From positions 1 to 8,767 of the forward strand of contig CAIVTL010000743.1 of NCBI GenBank assembly GCA_903908785.1: DNA of 8,767 nt, given 5' to 3'. The position numbers and the translations under genes were made by a program. Below the pieces are notes generated by a model. It had not been told where the DNA came from, ran no database searches, and worked only from the letters and a program-made list of their open reading frames with translations. Source of the DNA: Caldifarciminota bacterium. GTDB lineage: Bacteria > Hydrothermota > Tepidihabitantia > Tepidihabitantales > Tepidihabitantaceae. Below, piece by piece: positions 1 to 6,213 of the stretch (positions are counted from its first letter, which is position 1; every line of letters begins with the position of its first letter).

Positions 1-1028
1 AGTGTGAGCACTTCCTTGCAGGCGCGTTCGGTTTCGGGCAGCGGAGTGACGGCTCCGGCCTGCGCGGCAGCGGGTTCCCGGTATGCCGGCACCGGGTAGT
101 AGTCGCCGGTCCCGATTCCCTGTTCAACAAGGAACTGCCTGAGCGTGTCGCGGCGGTCGGTCCTGATTGCGTACTGGTGGCAGTTAGACATGCAGCCGTT
201 AGCGCCATGCACCCGTCCGGCCTCGGGCGGCAGCCCCGCGTCGTAGCGGGCCGCAAGCTCGCGCCGGCGGGCCAGTTCCGCATCGAGCCTTCCCAATTTG
301 GCGTGAAGGAACGCTGCCTGTAGTTCGTCCATGTGGGAGTTGTACCCGAGGCAGGCGTGATGTCCCATCGTATCGCGGCCGTGAGACCGAAGCTGCCGCA
401 GCATCTCCGCGAGCTTCTCGCTCGATGTCACGACTGCGCCGGCATCCCCGAGCGCGCTCAGGTTCTTGGTAGGGTAGAAGCTGAAGGTCCCGGCCGCTCC
501 CAGCGAACCGAGCTTGCGGCCGTTCCATGTCGCACCGATTGCCTGCGCTGCGTCCTCGACCAGTGCAATGTTGTTGTCTTCGCAGAGGGACTGGAAGCAT
601 TCGATGTTGGCGCAATGCCCGAACACGTGGACCAGGAGCATCGCTTTCGTGGCGGGCGTGATAGCCGCCGCGCAAGCATCGGGCGAGAGACAGAGAGTCT
701 CGGGTTCTATGTCGGCGAACACCGGCTTGGCCCCGACCTGCATGATTGCCTCGACACTGGCAAAGAACGTGAAAGGCGTCGTGATAACCTCGTCGCCCGC
801 GCCGATGCCGAGGGCCTTCATCGTGAGAATCAACGCGTCGGTTCCGCATTTCAATCCTACCGCATGGTCGGTTTCGCAGTACTGCGCCAGGGCGGATTCG
901 AACGTGCCCAGTTCGTTCCCGAGCGCGAACCGGCCCGAAGCAAGGACGCGGTCCAGCGCGGCGCGGAACTCCGCGGCGAACTGCCGGTTCTCTTTTACCG
1001 TATCGTAAAGAGGGATGCGAGGATGCAT
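1..1028 (-). CDS. DegT/DnrJ/EryC1/StrS-family PLP-dependent sugar aminotransferase (3' end outside the window)
   Basis: Members of this family transfer an amino group to a keto-sugar nucleotide, mostly for lipopolysaccharide, O-antigen or other glycan building, in the cytoplasm. The reading frame is open from ATG 1028 to the window edge, giving about 342 residues of an expected 360-400. The N-terminus carries IPLYDT (residues 5-10), the usual start of this family. It is followed by GLKCGTDAL (58-66), GDEVITTPFTF (78-88), PVFADIEP (102-109), the VEDAAQAIGA stretch (157-166) and SFYPTKNL with the predicted PLP lysine at about K188, then GDAGAV. No Shine-Dalgarno sequence precedes the ATG; a heptamer repeat sits there instead. 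The frame stays open upstream to the stop codon of the adaptor gene, but the family N-terminus begins at this ATG. The family is certain; the sugar substrate cannot be told. It lies 57 bases after the exporter operon, on the same strand. Confidence 0.93.
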   Translation of the reverse strand, partial: MHPRIPLYDTVKENRQFAAEFRAALDRVLASGRFALGNELGTFESALAQYCETDHAVGLKCGTDALILTMKALGIGAGDEVITTPFTFFASVEAIMQVGAKPVFADIEPETLCLSPDACAAAITPATKAMLLVHVFGHCANIECFQSLCEDNNIALVEDAAQAIGATWNGRKLGSLGAAGTFSFYPTKNLSALGDAGAVVTSSEKLAEMLRQLRSHGRDTMGHHACLGYNSHMDELQAAFLHAKLGRLDAELARRRELAARYDAGLPPEAGRVHGANGCMSNCHQYAIRTDRRDTLRQFLVEQGIGTGDYYPVPAYREPAAAQAGAVTPLPETERACKEVLT

Positions 1029-1030
1029 TT

Positions 1031-1058
1031 CAGATTTCAGATTGCAGATTGCAGATTG
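1031..1058. repeat. Heptanucleotide tandem repeat, four units
   Basis: Four consecutive 7-base units read cagattt then three times cagattg on the plus strand. They fill the space directly upstream of the aminotransferase start codon at 1028, where a ribosome binding site would be expected. On the gene's own strand the unit reads caatctg or aaatctg. The repeat is much more AT-rich than its surroundings. Short heptameric tandem repeats in intergenic DNA are known from several bacterial lineages, but I cannot tell which family this belongs to. Confidence 0.8.
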
Positions 1059-1085
1059 ACGAGGAACGCGCGATGAGAGGCAAGA

Positions 1086-1955
1086 CTAGTGTAGGTTCAA
1101 GTATGCGTCAGCCGGCATCCCAGGCTTGAGAATTCGGTTAGGATTGGGCAGCGCTATCTTCATACGATAGACCTGGTTGATGCGTTCCTCTTTGGTCTGG
1201 ATGTCCTTGGGCGTGAACTCGGCCTTGTCCGCGATGAACGTGAGCGTGCCGCGGAAGTCTCTCTTCGGGTAGGCGTCGACGCGGGCGCGACAGGTGTCGC
1301 CGAGCTTCACCCGTCCCAGCAGCCTTTCCGGCAGGTACACGGTGAGCCAGGTCTGGTCAAGGTCGATGATTGTCACCGGGACCGAGCCGGCAAGCACGGT
1401 CTCGCCGAGGCGGAACGCGACCGCGGAGATGTTGCCGGAAACCGGGGCGATGACTGTGCAGTCGTTCATCCTTGCCTGGGCCAGGTCGTGCTGCGCGCGG
1501 GCCGCGTCGACTGCGGTCTGAGCCGCGGCGAACGCGTCGCGGGCCGCGGTCGCATCGCTGCGTGCGCGGTCGATTTCCTGGCGGGTCAGGTTGCCCCCGG
1601 CGTAGAGCTTCTCCACGCGCGCCAGACTGGTTTCAGCAAGCCTGGCGCGGGAGGACGCCGCCGAGAGGCCGGCCCCGGCTGCCTGCACCTGCGCCTGGGC
1701 GGCGAGTCCGGCGTTCCGATAGTCGGCGTCGTCGAGCCGCATCAGTGTGTCGCCCGCATTGACCGGATTGCCTTCCTCGCAGCGGACTTCGATGACCCGC
1801 GCGGTGACCTTGGACGTCAGTTGGACTTCGTAGGCTTCGATGGTGCCGGAAAGCTCGCCGTCGGACCGGCGCCGGCCGGTCTGGGTGACCACGAGGGCTG
1901 TGACCAGCGCGGCGATTACCAGGGCCAGGGCGACGAACGGGAGGCGGCGTCTCAT
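1086..1955 (-). CDS. HlyD/YbhG-type membrane fusion (periplasmic adaptor) protein of an ABC-2 exporter
   Basis: This protein should link the inner-membrane ABC exporter encoded upstream to an outer-membrane channel. At 289 residues it is close to the roughly 330 of E. coli YbhG. An N-terminal membrane anchor spans about residues 7-25 after three arginines. The first lipoyl half-domain (about 45-77) contains EEGNPVNAGDTLMRLDD, an alanine-rich coiled-coil hairpin covers about 82-164, and the second lipoyl half (about 165-200) contains APVSGNIS and LGETVLAG. A beta-barrel region follows. The segment AEFTPKDIQTKEER (245-258), followed by VYRMKIALPNP and LKPGMPADA, closely resembles the YbhG subgroup. 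The gene follows permease 2 after a 42-base gap, the only real gap in the operon, and has no clear Shine-Dalgarno sequence, so it may have its own promoter. Its TAG stop is in the same frame as the aminotransferase gene downstream. Confidence 0.92.
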   Translation of the reverse strand: MRRRLPFVALALVIAALVTALVVTQTGRRRSDGELSGTIEAYEVQLTSKVTARVIEVRCEEGNPVNAGDTLMRLDDADYRNAGLAAQAQVQAAGAGLSAASSRARLAETSLARVEKLYAGGNLTRQEIDRARSDATAARDAFAAAQTAVDAARAQHDLAQARMNDCTVIAPVSGNISAVAFRLGETVLAGSVPVTIIDLDQTWLTVYLPERLLGRVKLGDTCRARVDAYPKRDFRGTLTFIADKAEFTPKDIQTKEERINQVYRMKIALPNPNRILKPGMPADAYLNLH

Positions 1956-1965
1956 GTCGTCGAGT

Positions 1966-1993
1966 AGTCTAGTCCCATGTTCTTGCAGGTCAA
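1966..1993 (-). promoter_or_regulatory. Possible promoter for the adaptor gene
   Basis: On the minus strand TTGACC (1993-1988) is separated by 16 bases from TAGACT (1971-1966), which matches four of six bases of the sigma70 -10 consensus. The start codon at 1955 lies 10 bases further on, so a transcript would have only a very short leader. The placement in the one gap of the operon supports it, but the -10 box is weak. Confidence 0.35.
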
Positions 1994-1997
1994 GGAA

Positions 1998-3113
1998 TCA
2001 GGCGCGCCTTGATTGGTAGCGCCAGACCGCAAGGCTGAGGATGACGGCGCCGAGTACGGTCAGGGCCACGGTTTCGGGCCAGAGGACCGAGATGCCGACA
2101 CCTTTCAGGAATATTGCGCGGACCATGGTCATGAAGTAGCGGCCGGGAATCAGGTAGGTGAAGTACTGGGCAGGCACGGGCATGTTCTCGATTGGGAACA
2201 TGAACCCGGCCAGCAGTGTGTTGGGCATCATGAAGAAGAAGGATATCATCATCGATTGCTGCTGCGTACGGGCGATGGTCGAGGTGAGGATACCGATGCC
2301 GAGCGTGCTCAGGAGGAACGGCGCGGCCAGCAGGAAGAGCAGGACGACCGAGCCGTGGATGGGCACACGGAACCAGGCCACGGCGACCGCGGTCACCAGC
2401 AGGATGTCGATGTACCCGATGACGATGTAAGGTATCATCTTGCCCGCGAGAAGCTCATACGAGCGGATTGGCGTCACGGCCAACTGCTCGCTCGTGCCGC
2501 GCTCGAACTCCCGCACGATGGCCATCGAGGTCATTATCGTGGTCATTATCATGAGAATCATGACCAGCACGCCGGGTACCATGTAGTTCCGGCTGGTGAG
2601 GTTCGGGTTGTACATCACGCGCGGCACCAGCACGATGTCCGCGGGCCGGACGATGCCGGGGAAGCGCGCGCCCGCCTCACGCTGGAGTGTCGCGCCGACT
2701 ATCTGCTGGACATATGACGCGGCGACTGCGGCGGTGCTGGGGTTGGAGCCGTCGGCGAATAGTTCGAGCCCGGTGCCGGTGCGACGGAGCAGGTCGCGTT
2801 CGAGTCCGGCCGGTATCACGAGGCCGACGCTCGCCCGGCTCGCGAGCATCTCCTGCTGGATTGCCCGGCGGTCCGGCAGGTCGGCGACACGGAACGTCAC
2901 CGTGGCCGCGAGGCTGCGGATGATTTCACGCGAGACCGGGGTGCGGGACTGGTCGACCACTGCCAGCCGTACGTTGTGGACGTCCTGGGTTGCCGCGTAG
3001 CCGAAGAGCAGAAGCTGGATTACCGGCGCGAACAGTACCAGCGGGAGGGTGCGACGGTCCCGGCGCAACTGGATGACCTCTTTACGCGCGACGCTCAGGA
3101 TGCGTTCAATCAC
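1998..3113 (-). CDS. ABC-2 type transporter permease 2 (YbhR-like)
   Basis: This is one of the two membrane subunits of the exporter and forms half of the transmembrane path. It is 371 residues with the GTG start at 3113. The topology is typical of ABC-2 permeases: one membrane segment near the N-terminus (about 25-42), a large extracytoplasmic domain (about 45-175), then about five hydrophobic segments from 178 onward. Recognisable family stretches are YNPNL (168-172), VPGVLVMI (179-186), AIVREFERGTSEQL (198-211), TPIRSYELLAGK (214-225) and FPIENMP (306-312). E. coli YbhR has close counterparts. The start is fixed by GGAGG five bases upstream and by a 4-base GTGA overlap with the stop of permease 1. 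The open frame continues about 266 codons upstream inside permease 1, but that extension is only a GC-rich shadow. Confidence 0.93.
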   Translation of the reverse strand: MIERILSVARKEVIQLRRDRRTLPLVLFAPVIQLLLFGYAATQDVHNVRLAVVDQSRTPVSREIIRSLAATVTFRVADLPDRRAIQQEMLASRASVGLVIPAGLERDLLRRTGTGLELFADGSNPSTAAVAASYVQQIVGATLQREAGARFPGIVRPADIVLVPRVMYNPNLTSRNYMVPGVLVMILMIMTTIMTSMAIVREFERGTSEQLAVTPIRSYELLAGKMIPYIVIGYIDILLVTAVAVAWFRVPIHGSVVLLFLLAAPFLLSTLGIGILTSTIARTQQQSMMISFFFMMPNTLLAGFMFPIENMPVPAQYFTYLIPGRYFMTMVRAIFLKGVGISVLWPETVALTVLGAVILSLAVWRYQSRRA

Positions 3114-4228
3114 AGGGACCTCCGGAGCCGCTCGACTGAGGTGCCGACGAGCACGGTCGCAAACAGCAGGCTGATGAGCAGCGGCTGCAGCACCGCCTCC
3201 AGCCCGGCACCCTTCATGTAGATTGCCCGGAGCATGGTCAGGAAGTAGCTGGCCGGGACCAGGTCGGCGACGAGTTGGACCAGGCGCGGCATCGAGGCGA
3301 CTGGGAAGACGAAGCCGGACAGGAGGATGGTCGGCAGTATGGAGGCGAGAAAGGCTACGTACATCGCCACCTGCAGGCTGTCCACGAAGGTGGAAATCAG
3401 CAGGCCGAGCGCGAGACCGGCGAGCAGGAATGGCAGGGAGAGCAGGACCATCAGCAGGAAGCTGCCTTGCATCGTGACCCCGAATACCAGGGCGCCGGCG
3501 ATGACCACGGCCAGCAGGTCGAAGATGCAAATCAGACCGTAGGGGAGCAGCTTGCCGATGATAAACGCGGCCGGCCGAATCGGGCCGGCACGCAGGATTT
3601 CGATGGTGCCGCGCTCCTTCTCTCTGACCACGGCCAGGGACGGCAGCAGGATGGTCATGAACATCGTGATGATGGCCAGCAGGCCGGGAACCAGGAACGC
3701 GGTACTGCGCTGCGAGGGGTTGAAGAGAATCTTGGGTCGCGAAAAGAAGGAGGCGACGCCGGAACGTTGCGCCATCAGGGCCTGGGTGTAGGCGAGTATG
3801 ACTGAACCGGTCGTCGAGTTGGACCCATCGACCAGGAGTCCGACCTGCACTTGTCTGCCGGCCTGCAGGTCGCGGCTGAACCCAATCGGTATCACGAGCC
3901 CCATCCGGCACTGGCCTCGGTCGATGAGGTGCCGGGCTTGGGATTCCCCGTCAGCCGAGCCGACCAGTTTGAAATAGCCGGAAGCGGTGAAACTCTCCAC
4001 GAAGTCCCGGCTCTGTACGGACCGGTCCATATCGACGAGGCAAAACGGCACGTCCTTGACGTCGAGGGACAGAGCGTAGCCGAACAGCAGCAGCAGGAAG
4101 ACCGGGATTATCAGCGATATGAAGAGCGTGCCGGGGTCACGGATGATGTGGATGAACTCCTTGTTCATAACTGCGGAGAGAGAGCGGAACGCGAGTCGTC
4201 CCTCGCCGGCGCGCTTCACCTCACGCAT
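3110..4228 (-). CDS. ABC-2 type transporter permease 1 (YbhS-like)
   Basis: This is the partner membrane subunit of the exporter, 372 residues and paralogous to permease 2. It has a cytoplasmic N-terminus with NKEFIHIIRDPGTLF (22-36), a first membrane segment at about 35-53, an extracytoplasmic domain to about 175, and membrane segments near 177-200, 228-250, 255-281, 288-311 and 346-364. Family stretches include FNPSQRS (169-175), FLVPGLLAIITMF (178-190), VVREKERGTIEILRAGPI (200-217) and LLSGFVFPVASMP (302-314). The ATG at 4228 overlaps the ATPase B stop by 8 bases and is preceded by GAGGGA with 5-base spacing. Similarity to YbhS/YbhR-type permeases is strong, with the transported compound unknown. 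Confidence 0.93.
   Translation of the reverse strand: MREVKRAGEGRLAFRSLSAVMNKEFIHIIRDPGTLFISLIIPVFLLLLFGYALSLDVKDVPFCLVDMDRSVQSRDFVESFTASGYFKLVGSADGESQARHLIDRGQCRMGLVIPIGFSRDLQAGRQVQVGLLVDGSNSTTGSVILAYTQALMAQRSGVASFFSRPKILFNPSQRSTAFLVPGLLAIITMFMTILLPSLAVVREKERGTIEILRAGPIRPAAFIIGKLLPYGLICIFDLLAVVIAGALVFGVTMQGSFLLMVLLSLPFLLAGLALGLLISTFVDSLQVAMYVAFLASILPTILLSGFVFPVASMPRLVQLVADLVPASYFLTMLRAIYMKGAGLEAVLQPLLISLLFATVLVGTSVERLRRSL
3119..3123 (-). promoter_or_regulatory. Ribosome binding site that sets the permease 2 start
   Basis: GGAGG lies five bases before GTG 3113, inside the last codons of permease 1. It shows that permease 2 starts here and not at any upstream in-frame codon, and it suggests translational coupling through the GTGA stop-start overlap. 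Confidence 0.75.
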
Positions 4229-5147
4229 TCGATTCCCTCACCAGTTGCACGAATACGTCCTCGAGCGTCGGCCGGTCGGGCGTGACCGATTCGAGGGACG
4301 CGCCGGCCTGGTTCAGCAGGCCGGGTAAAGCAGCCCGCGCCCGGTCCGGGTCGTCGGTGACCAGTCGCAGGCTGCCTCCGTATATCGAAGTCTCGCCCAG
4401 GTCCGGCCGACTGAGCAGGGCCGACAGGCACTTGCCGAGCGGTGAGCAAGCGATGCTGAGCGCGCCACCCTTGGCCAGGCTGCGGACGTGCTCCGGCGTG
4501 CCCTCGGCGATTATGCGGGCTTGGCTTATCAGGCACAGCCGGTTGCAGTACTCGGCTTCATCGAGGTAATGAGTCGTGACGAGCACGGTCTTGCCCTGGC
4601 CGGCGAGTACGTGAATCAGCTCCCAGAACTTGCGGCGCGATGCCGGGTCCATTCCCGACGTCGGTTCGTCGAGGAACAGCACGCCCGGTTCGTGCAGTAT
4701 GGCGCAGGCCAGGGCCAGGCGCTGGCGCGCGCCGGTCGGGAGCTCGCGCGCCTGCACTTGCTTGAACCGCTCCAGCTCGAACCGGGCCAGGGCGTGCTCG
4801 ATTGCGGGCCCCAGTGCCAGCCGCGACAAGCCGTACACCGAGCCGAAGAAGGTCAGGTTTTCCTGCGCGGTAAGGTCTTCGTACAGCGAGAACTTCTGGG
4901 ACATGTAGCCGACCGATTGCTTGAGCCGGGCGGTGTCACGCGGCACTTCCAACCCGAGCACACGGCAAGTCCCGGACGTAGGGGCGAGGATGCCGATGAG
5001 CACCTTGATTGTGGTTGTCTTGCCCGCGCCGTTCGGGCCGAGGAAACCGAACACCTCGCCGCGTTCGATGTGGAACGAGATGTGGTCGACCGCGGTGAAA
5101 CTGCCGAACTTGCGGACGAGGTCGCGGACCTCGATAGCGTTGTTCAT
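4221..5147 (-). CDS. ABC transporter ATP-binding protein B (equivalent to the C-terminal half of YbhF)
   Basis: This cytoplasmic nucleotide-binding subunit should power the two ABC-2 permeases together with ATPase A. It has 308 residues. The motifs in order are Walker A GPNGAGKTT (37-45), Q-loop YMSQKFSLYE (Q84), a degenerate signature LPTGARQ (136-142) in place of LSGGQ, Walker B LFLDEP (157-162, catalytic Glu161), the D-loop SGMDPASRR, and H-loop TTHYLDEAEYC with His193. The same combination of a good Walker A and H-loop with a degenerate LPxG signature is found in the second ATPase half of E. coli YbhF. The C-terminal TPDRPTLEDVFVQL segment is the common tail of this ABC-2 ATPase group. 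The start overlaps the ATPase A stop by 4 bases (ATGA), and GGAAAGG lies just upstream. Confidence 0.94.
   Translation of the reverse strand: MNNAIEVRDLVRKFGSFTAVDHISFHIERGEVFGFLGPNGAGKTTTIKVLIGILAPTSGTCRVLGLEVPRDTARLKQSVGYMSQKFSLYEDLTAQENLTFFGSVYGLSRLALGPAIEHALARFELERFKQVQARELPTGARQRLALACAILHEPGVLFLDEPTSGMDPASRRKFWELIHVLAGQGKTVLVTTHYLDEAEYCNRLCLISQARIIAEGTPEHVRSLAKGGALSIACSPLGKCLSALLSRPDLGETSIYGGSLRLVTDDPDRARAALPGLLNQAGASLESVTPDRPTLEDVFVQLVRESNA
4234..4239 (-). promoter_or_regulatory. Ribosome binding site of permease 1
   Basis: GAGGGA ends five bases before ATG 4228, inside the end of the ATPase B gene. It supports that ATG as the true start and coupled translation with the upstream gene. 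Confidence 0.65.
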
Positions 5148-6061
5148 GCCTTTCCAGCGAGGATGAGTACGTCCTCAAGGGTAGGTTGGGCAGGCTCCGG
5201 CTGGACTGTAATGCCGGTAGCGGCGAGCGCGGCGGCTGCAGCTCCCAAGGCTTCGTGTGCGTCCGTGACAAGGAATGCAACGCCCGAGCCAAGCGGTTGC
5301 ACTGAGACGACCAGCGGACATGCGCTGAGTGCGGCCACTGCCTGTCCGTGTGCGTCCGTGGAGACAAAGAAGCGGCGGCCGCGGACTCTAGCCAGCAGCT
5401 TCTCCGGCGTGTCGCAGACTTTGATGGTGCCGGAGTCCATCAGCGCAATCCGGTTCGAGCGCAGCGCCTCTTCGAGATAGACCGTGGAATAGATGATGGT
5501 CTTGCCGTGCGCCAGGTAGTCGGTCAGGATGCCCCAGAACTCGCGCCGGGACAAAGGGTCAATGCCTGTTGTCGGCTCGTCCAGAATCATCAACTCCGGT
5601 TCGTGCACCAGCGCGCAGGCGAGGACCAGCTTCTGCTTCATCCCGCCGGACAGATTGCCGGCCTGGAACTTGCGGAACCTCTCCAGATGCGTCAACCGCA
5701 GCAGGTTCTCGACCCGGTCGTGCGTCGCCTCCCGGCCAAGGCCGTAGAACGCGCAGTAGAACTCTAGATTCTCCTCAGCCGTCAGGTCGGCATAGATGGC
5801 GAAGCGCTGGGGCATATATCCGATGGAGTAGCGAAGAATCGGCGGCCGGTTGATGCCGTCGCTGCCGAGGATTGTCACGGTACCAGAATCGGGCTTCAGA
5901 GTGCCGGCAAGGATGCGCAGCAGAGTGGACTTGCCCGCCGCATCCGGGCCGGAGATGCAGAACAGCTCGCCGGGCGCGACATCAAGCGATACTCCATCGA
6001 GTGCCCTGGTGGGGCCATAGGTCTTGCCCAGTTCGCTCACAGACACTGCTGTCATCGACAT
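5144..6061 (-). CDS. ABC transporter ATP-binding protein A (equivalent to the N-terminal half of YbhF)
   Basis: This is the first gene of the exporter operon, 305 residues. Walker A reads GPDAAGKST (38-46), with alanine where the second glycine of GxxGxGK is usual. The Q-loop is GYMPQRFAIY (Q85), the signature is a sound LSGGMKQ (137-143), and Walker B is LMILDEP (158-163, Glu162). The H-loop position reads STVYLEEA, so the switch histidine is replaced by Val194. The N-terminal half of E. coli YbhF has the same GPD Walker A, LSGGMKQ signature and missing histidine (STSYLDEA), which makes the assignment firm. A promoter-like -10 box ends only 2 bases before ATG 6061. The third codon is also ATG (6055), and it sits where a leaderless transcript would begin, so translation may start there. 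No Shine-Dalgarno sequence is present. Confidence 0.93.
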   Translation of the reverse strand: MSMTAVSVSELGKTYGPTRALDGVSLDVAPGELFCISGPDAAGKSTLLRILAGTLKPDSGTVTILGSDGINRPPILRYSIGYMPQRFAIYADLTAEENLEFYCAFYGLGREATHDRVENLLRLTHLERFRKFQAGNLSGGMKQKLVLACALVHEPELMILDEPTTGIDPLSRREFWGILTDYLAHGKTIIYSTVYLEEALRSNRIALMDSGTIKVCDTPEKLLARVRGRRFFVSTDAHGQAVAALSACPLVVSVQPLGSGVAFLVTDAHEALGAAAAALAATGITVQPEPAQPTLEDVLILAGKA

Positions 6062-6063
6062 GA

Positions 6064-6092
6064 ATCATAGTAGAGGAGGCCGTCTTCGGCAA
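6064..6092 (-). promoter_or_regulatory. Sigma70-like promoter of the exporter operon, probably giving a leaderless transcript
   Basis: On the minus strand TTGCCG (6092-6087) and TATGAT (6069-6064) are spaced by exactly 17 bases; the -10 box matches five of six consensus bases. Transcription would start about 7-9 bases after the -10 box, at or next to ATG 6055. This explains the lack of a ribosome binding site before the first gene, whereas both permease genes have one. Confidence 0.55.
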
Positions 6093-6190
6093 GTCGGGGG
6101 TGGTGTGGACGGCTACAGGATGTTCACCAAGACCTCGATTCAGCACGCAGCACTTAGTGCGATATTTCGTCGCTCTTCATTTGTCACATT

Positions 6191-6212
6191 TCTATATTTC
6201 TAGAAATATAGA
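6191..6212. promoter_or_regulatory. 22-bp perfect AT-rich palindrome, possible operator
   Basis: The two 11-base arms, tctatatttct and its exact complement agaaatataga, meet with no loop. The palindrome ends one base before the ATG at 6214 and contains TATATT and TATAGA, which could serve as -10 elements. It is far more AT-rich than its surroundings. A dimeric repressor site is the natural reading. The half-site core atatttc recurs at 6162-6168, 32 bases (about three helical turns) from the copy at 6194-6200. No regulator gene lies in the window to pair with it. Confidence 0.6.
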
Positions 6213-6213
6213 T

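Noticed and set aside
199..849. Minus-strand open frame of 216 residues within the aminotransferase
   Set aside because: It is an arginine-rich out-of-frame reading of the same gene.
333..1076. Long plus-strand open frame opposite the aminotransferase
   Set aside because: The minus strand encodes a clear DegT-family protein with its PLP lysine; the plus-strand frame is a GC-rich shadow with no recognisable features.
3114..3911. Open extension of the permease 2 frame upstream to 3911 (637 residues in all)
   Set aside because: It lies wholly within permease 1 in another frame, is arginine/proline-rich and unlike any protein, and GGAGG plus GTG at 3113 gives the proper family N-terminus.
4488..5480. 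Plus-strand open frame of 330 residues opposite the ATPases
   Set aside because: It is antisense to two genes with complete Walker A, Walker B and signature regions; no protein family is visible in it.
6150..6160. Short inverted repeat gcact-t-agtgc in the divergent intergenic region
   Set aside because: With five-base arms it is short enough to occur by chance and lacks any link to a promoter box.
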